Origin: JAYRWN01 sp041917975
GTDB lineage: Bacteria > Bacteroidota > Bacteroidia > Chitinophagales > Saprospiraceae
Reading direction: 5' to 3'
NCBI GenBank assembly: GCA_041917975.1
Contig: JAYRWN010000042.1
Span: 1-7,686, forward strand
DNA: 7,686 nt
A program made the translations under genes and the position numbers. The notes below the pieces were generated by a model. That model was not told the DNA's origin and did no database searches. It was given only the letters and a program-made list of their open reading frames with translations. Every line of letters starts with the position of its first letter. Positions within the stretch are counted from its first letter, which is position 1. This document shows positions 6,586 through 7,686 of the stretch, in pieces.

Positions 6586-6617
6586 TAACAAGTGACTTTG
6601 GGTGAAATCCTTTCAGC

Positions 6618-7686
6618 TTAGGCTTGAAGTTTAAAGGCCATAGTATCTGCACTGACTTTGAGATAATCCTGCAATGATTTTTCTGCTACCGCCGGGTTCC
6701 AGTCTAGTTGCTGAGCCATCCATCGATTCAGTTCTTTAGCATATTTATCGGCCCGTTCTTTTTCGAAAAATAATAACCCGGTCCGGCGAATTAAAAAATC
6801 CGTCAGGCAAGTACACATCTCATAATGAATGGCATACCAGCATTCGGCATAAAGCATGTTTAAAATTTGATCCGGGGTGAGTTTATGGGAATTATTATGG
6901 GCCAGGACTATTTCCGTATTTGAGCCATAACGATAGAATAACTTGGTCATTTCTTCCTCGGGAAACTGCATTATTTTCGCTTGTGCCACAAACTCTTCCC
7001 GGGCTTTTTGTAATTCCATTTCGGTGCGGTATTCTACGCCGCAGACTTTTATGTTGGCCGAAAATCCCGGACCTATTTTGGTTTTACGTTTATAGGATTC
7101 TTGTGCGGATAAATATTCGACGGCTTTATCGACCACTTTTTCGGCCATCAGGCGATACCCGGTAAGTTTTCCACCGGCTATGGAGATCAGGCCGCTCTTG
7201 GAGGTCATGACCTCATCTTTCCTGGACATTTGCGAAGGCAGTTTTCCTTCTTCATAAATCAAAGGCCGCACACCCGCCCAACCGGACAATACATCCGATG
7301 TGGTCAATTTTGCCTCCGGAAACAAGTGGTTCACTGCATTCAGAAGATATTGCACATCCTGAGAATCAATCGCTGGGTTTTCCGGCAGGCCGGGGTATGC
7401 AGTATCGGTAGTGCCAATGTAAACCACATTATCTCTCGGTACCGCAAAGATCATGCGTTTATCCTGATGAACATCGAAATAAACACTTTGACGCAACGGC
7501 AGTTTGGTGCGGGAAACGGTCAAGTGAACCCCTTTCGATAAAAACAGTTTTTTAGTAAATACTTCTTTGCGGTCCTGCTGGCGTATCTCATCTACCCAAG
7601 GCCCCGTAGCATTGATGACTACCCGGGCTTTGATGGTTATTGACTTGTCGCCATCTGTAGAAAATTCTCCCCCGGATATTTTGTCT
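6618..7686 (-). CDS. glpD: Glycerol-3-phosphate dehydrogenase, FAD-dependent (5' part outside window)
   Basis: This is the carboxy-terminal 355 residues of an aerobic glycerol-3-phosphate dehydrogenase, which oxidises sn-glycerol 3-phosphate to dihydroxyacetone phosphate using FAD and passes electrons to the quinone pool at the inner membrane. The frame stays open to the window edge. An apparent start at 7523 is an internal TTG, because the residues before it contain the conserved VVINATGPWVDEIR and LSKGVHL motifs. Further along come IFAVPRDNVVYIGTTDT, the GWAGVRPLI motif, SIAGGKLTGYRLMAEK and the helical carboxy-terminal domain starting near FYRYGSNTE. By family length, about 170 to 200 residues are missing, including the dinucleotide-binding GxGxxG region. 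No glycerol kinase or facilitator gene lies downstream. The stop is intact and no frameshift is visible. Confidence 0.95.
   Translation of the reverse strand, partial: DKISGGEFSTDGDKSITIKARVVINATGPWVDEIRQQDRKEVFTKKLFLSKGVHLTVSRTKLPLRQSVYFDVHQDKRMIFAVPRDNVVYIGTTDTAYPGLPENPAIDSQDVQYLLNAVNHLFPEAKLTTSDVLSGWAGVRPLIYEEGKLPSQMSRKDEVMTSKSGLISIAGGKLTGYRLMAEKVVDKAVEYLSAQESYKRKTKIGPGFSANIKVCGVEYRTEMELQKAREEFVAQAKIMQFPEEEMTKLFYRYGSNTEIVLAHNNSHKLTPDQILNMLYAECWYAIHYEMCTCLTDFLIRRTGLLFFEKERADKYAKELNRWMAQQLDWNPAVAEKSLQDYLKVSADTMAFKLQA

Noticed and set aside
6604..6616. Small hairpin TGAAA-TCC-TTTCA between the DUF1232 and glpD genes
   Set aside because: Five base pairs, no U-rich tail on either strand.
7521..7523. 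TTG as the start of the glycerol-3-phosphate dehydrogenase frame
   Set aside because: The frame stays open upstream to the window edge and encodes conserved GlpD motifs (NATGPWVDEIR, SKGVHL), so this is an internal leucine codon.

Overview
The window looks like chromosomal DNA of a member of the Bacteroidota. The evidence is a SusC-type TonB plug domain, a FAS1 lipoprotein with an acidic stretch right after the lipidated cysteine, mostly absent Shine-Dalgarno sequences, and TTG/TAnnTTTG-like promoter elements. Finer placement (for example Chitinophagia or Saprospiria) is a guess. No tRNA, rRNA, CRISPR array, insertion sequence or phage gene is visible.

Layout from left to right: positions 1-230 hold no supportable gene. 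A 19-bp-stem terminator (231-272) closes a minus-strand two-FAS1-domain lipoprotein gene (296-1234). A 289-bp divergent spacer follows. Next is the only tandem pair of the window: a membrane-anchored M48 metalloprotease (1524-2348) and, 2 bp later, an AbgB-like M20 amidohydrolase (2351-3796). A sodium:solute symporter gene (3820-5187, minus) converges on that pair. It diverges from a small plant-type [2Fe-2S] ferredoxin gene (5303-5584, plus). The ferredoxin gene converges on a short lipoprotein gene that consists of little more than a SusC-like plug domain (5604-6077, minus). That in turn diverges from a DUF1232/YkvA membrane protein gene (6202-6585, plus), which converges on the 3' part of glpD (6618 to beyond 7686, minus).

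Genes alternate strand at every step except the protease/amidohydrolase pair. This gives three divergent spacers (289, 115 and 124 bp) that probably carry promoters, and three very tight convergent junctions (23, 19 and 32 bp) without convincing terminators. Functionally the set is mixed. The protease and hydrolase plausibly act together in the cell envelope, and the symporter next to them might import a small organic product, but that link is inference. GlpD, the ferredoxin and the DUF1232 protein look like unrelated housekeeping genes. The items most worth a second look are the barrel-less plug lipoprotein, the apparently exported AbgB-like hydrolase without an AbgA partner, and the dyad in the symporter/ferredoxin divergent promoter region.
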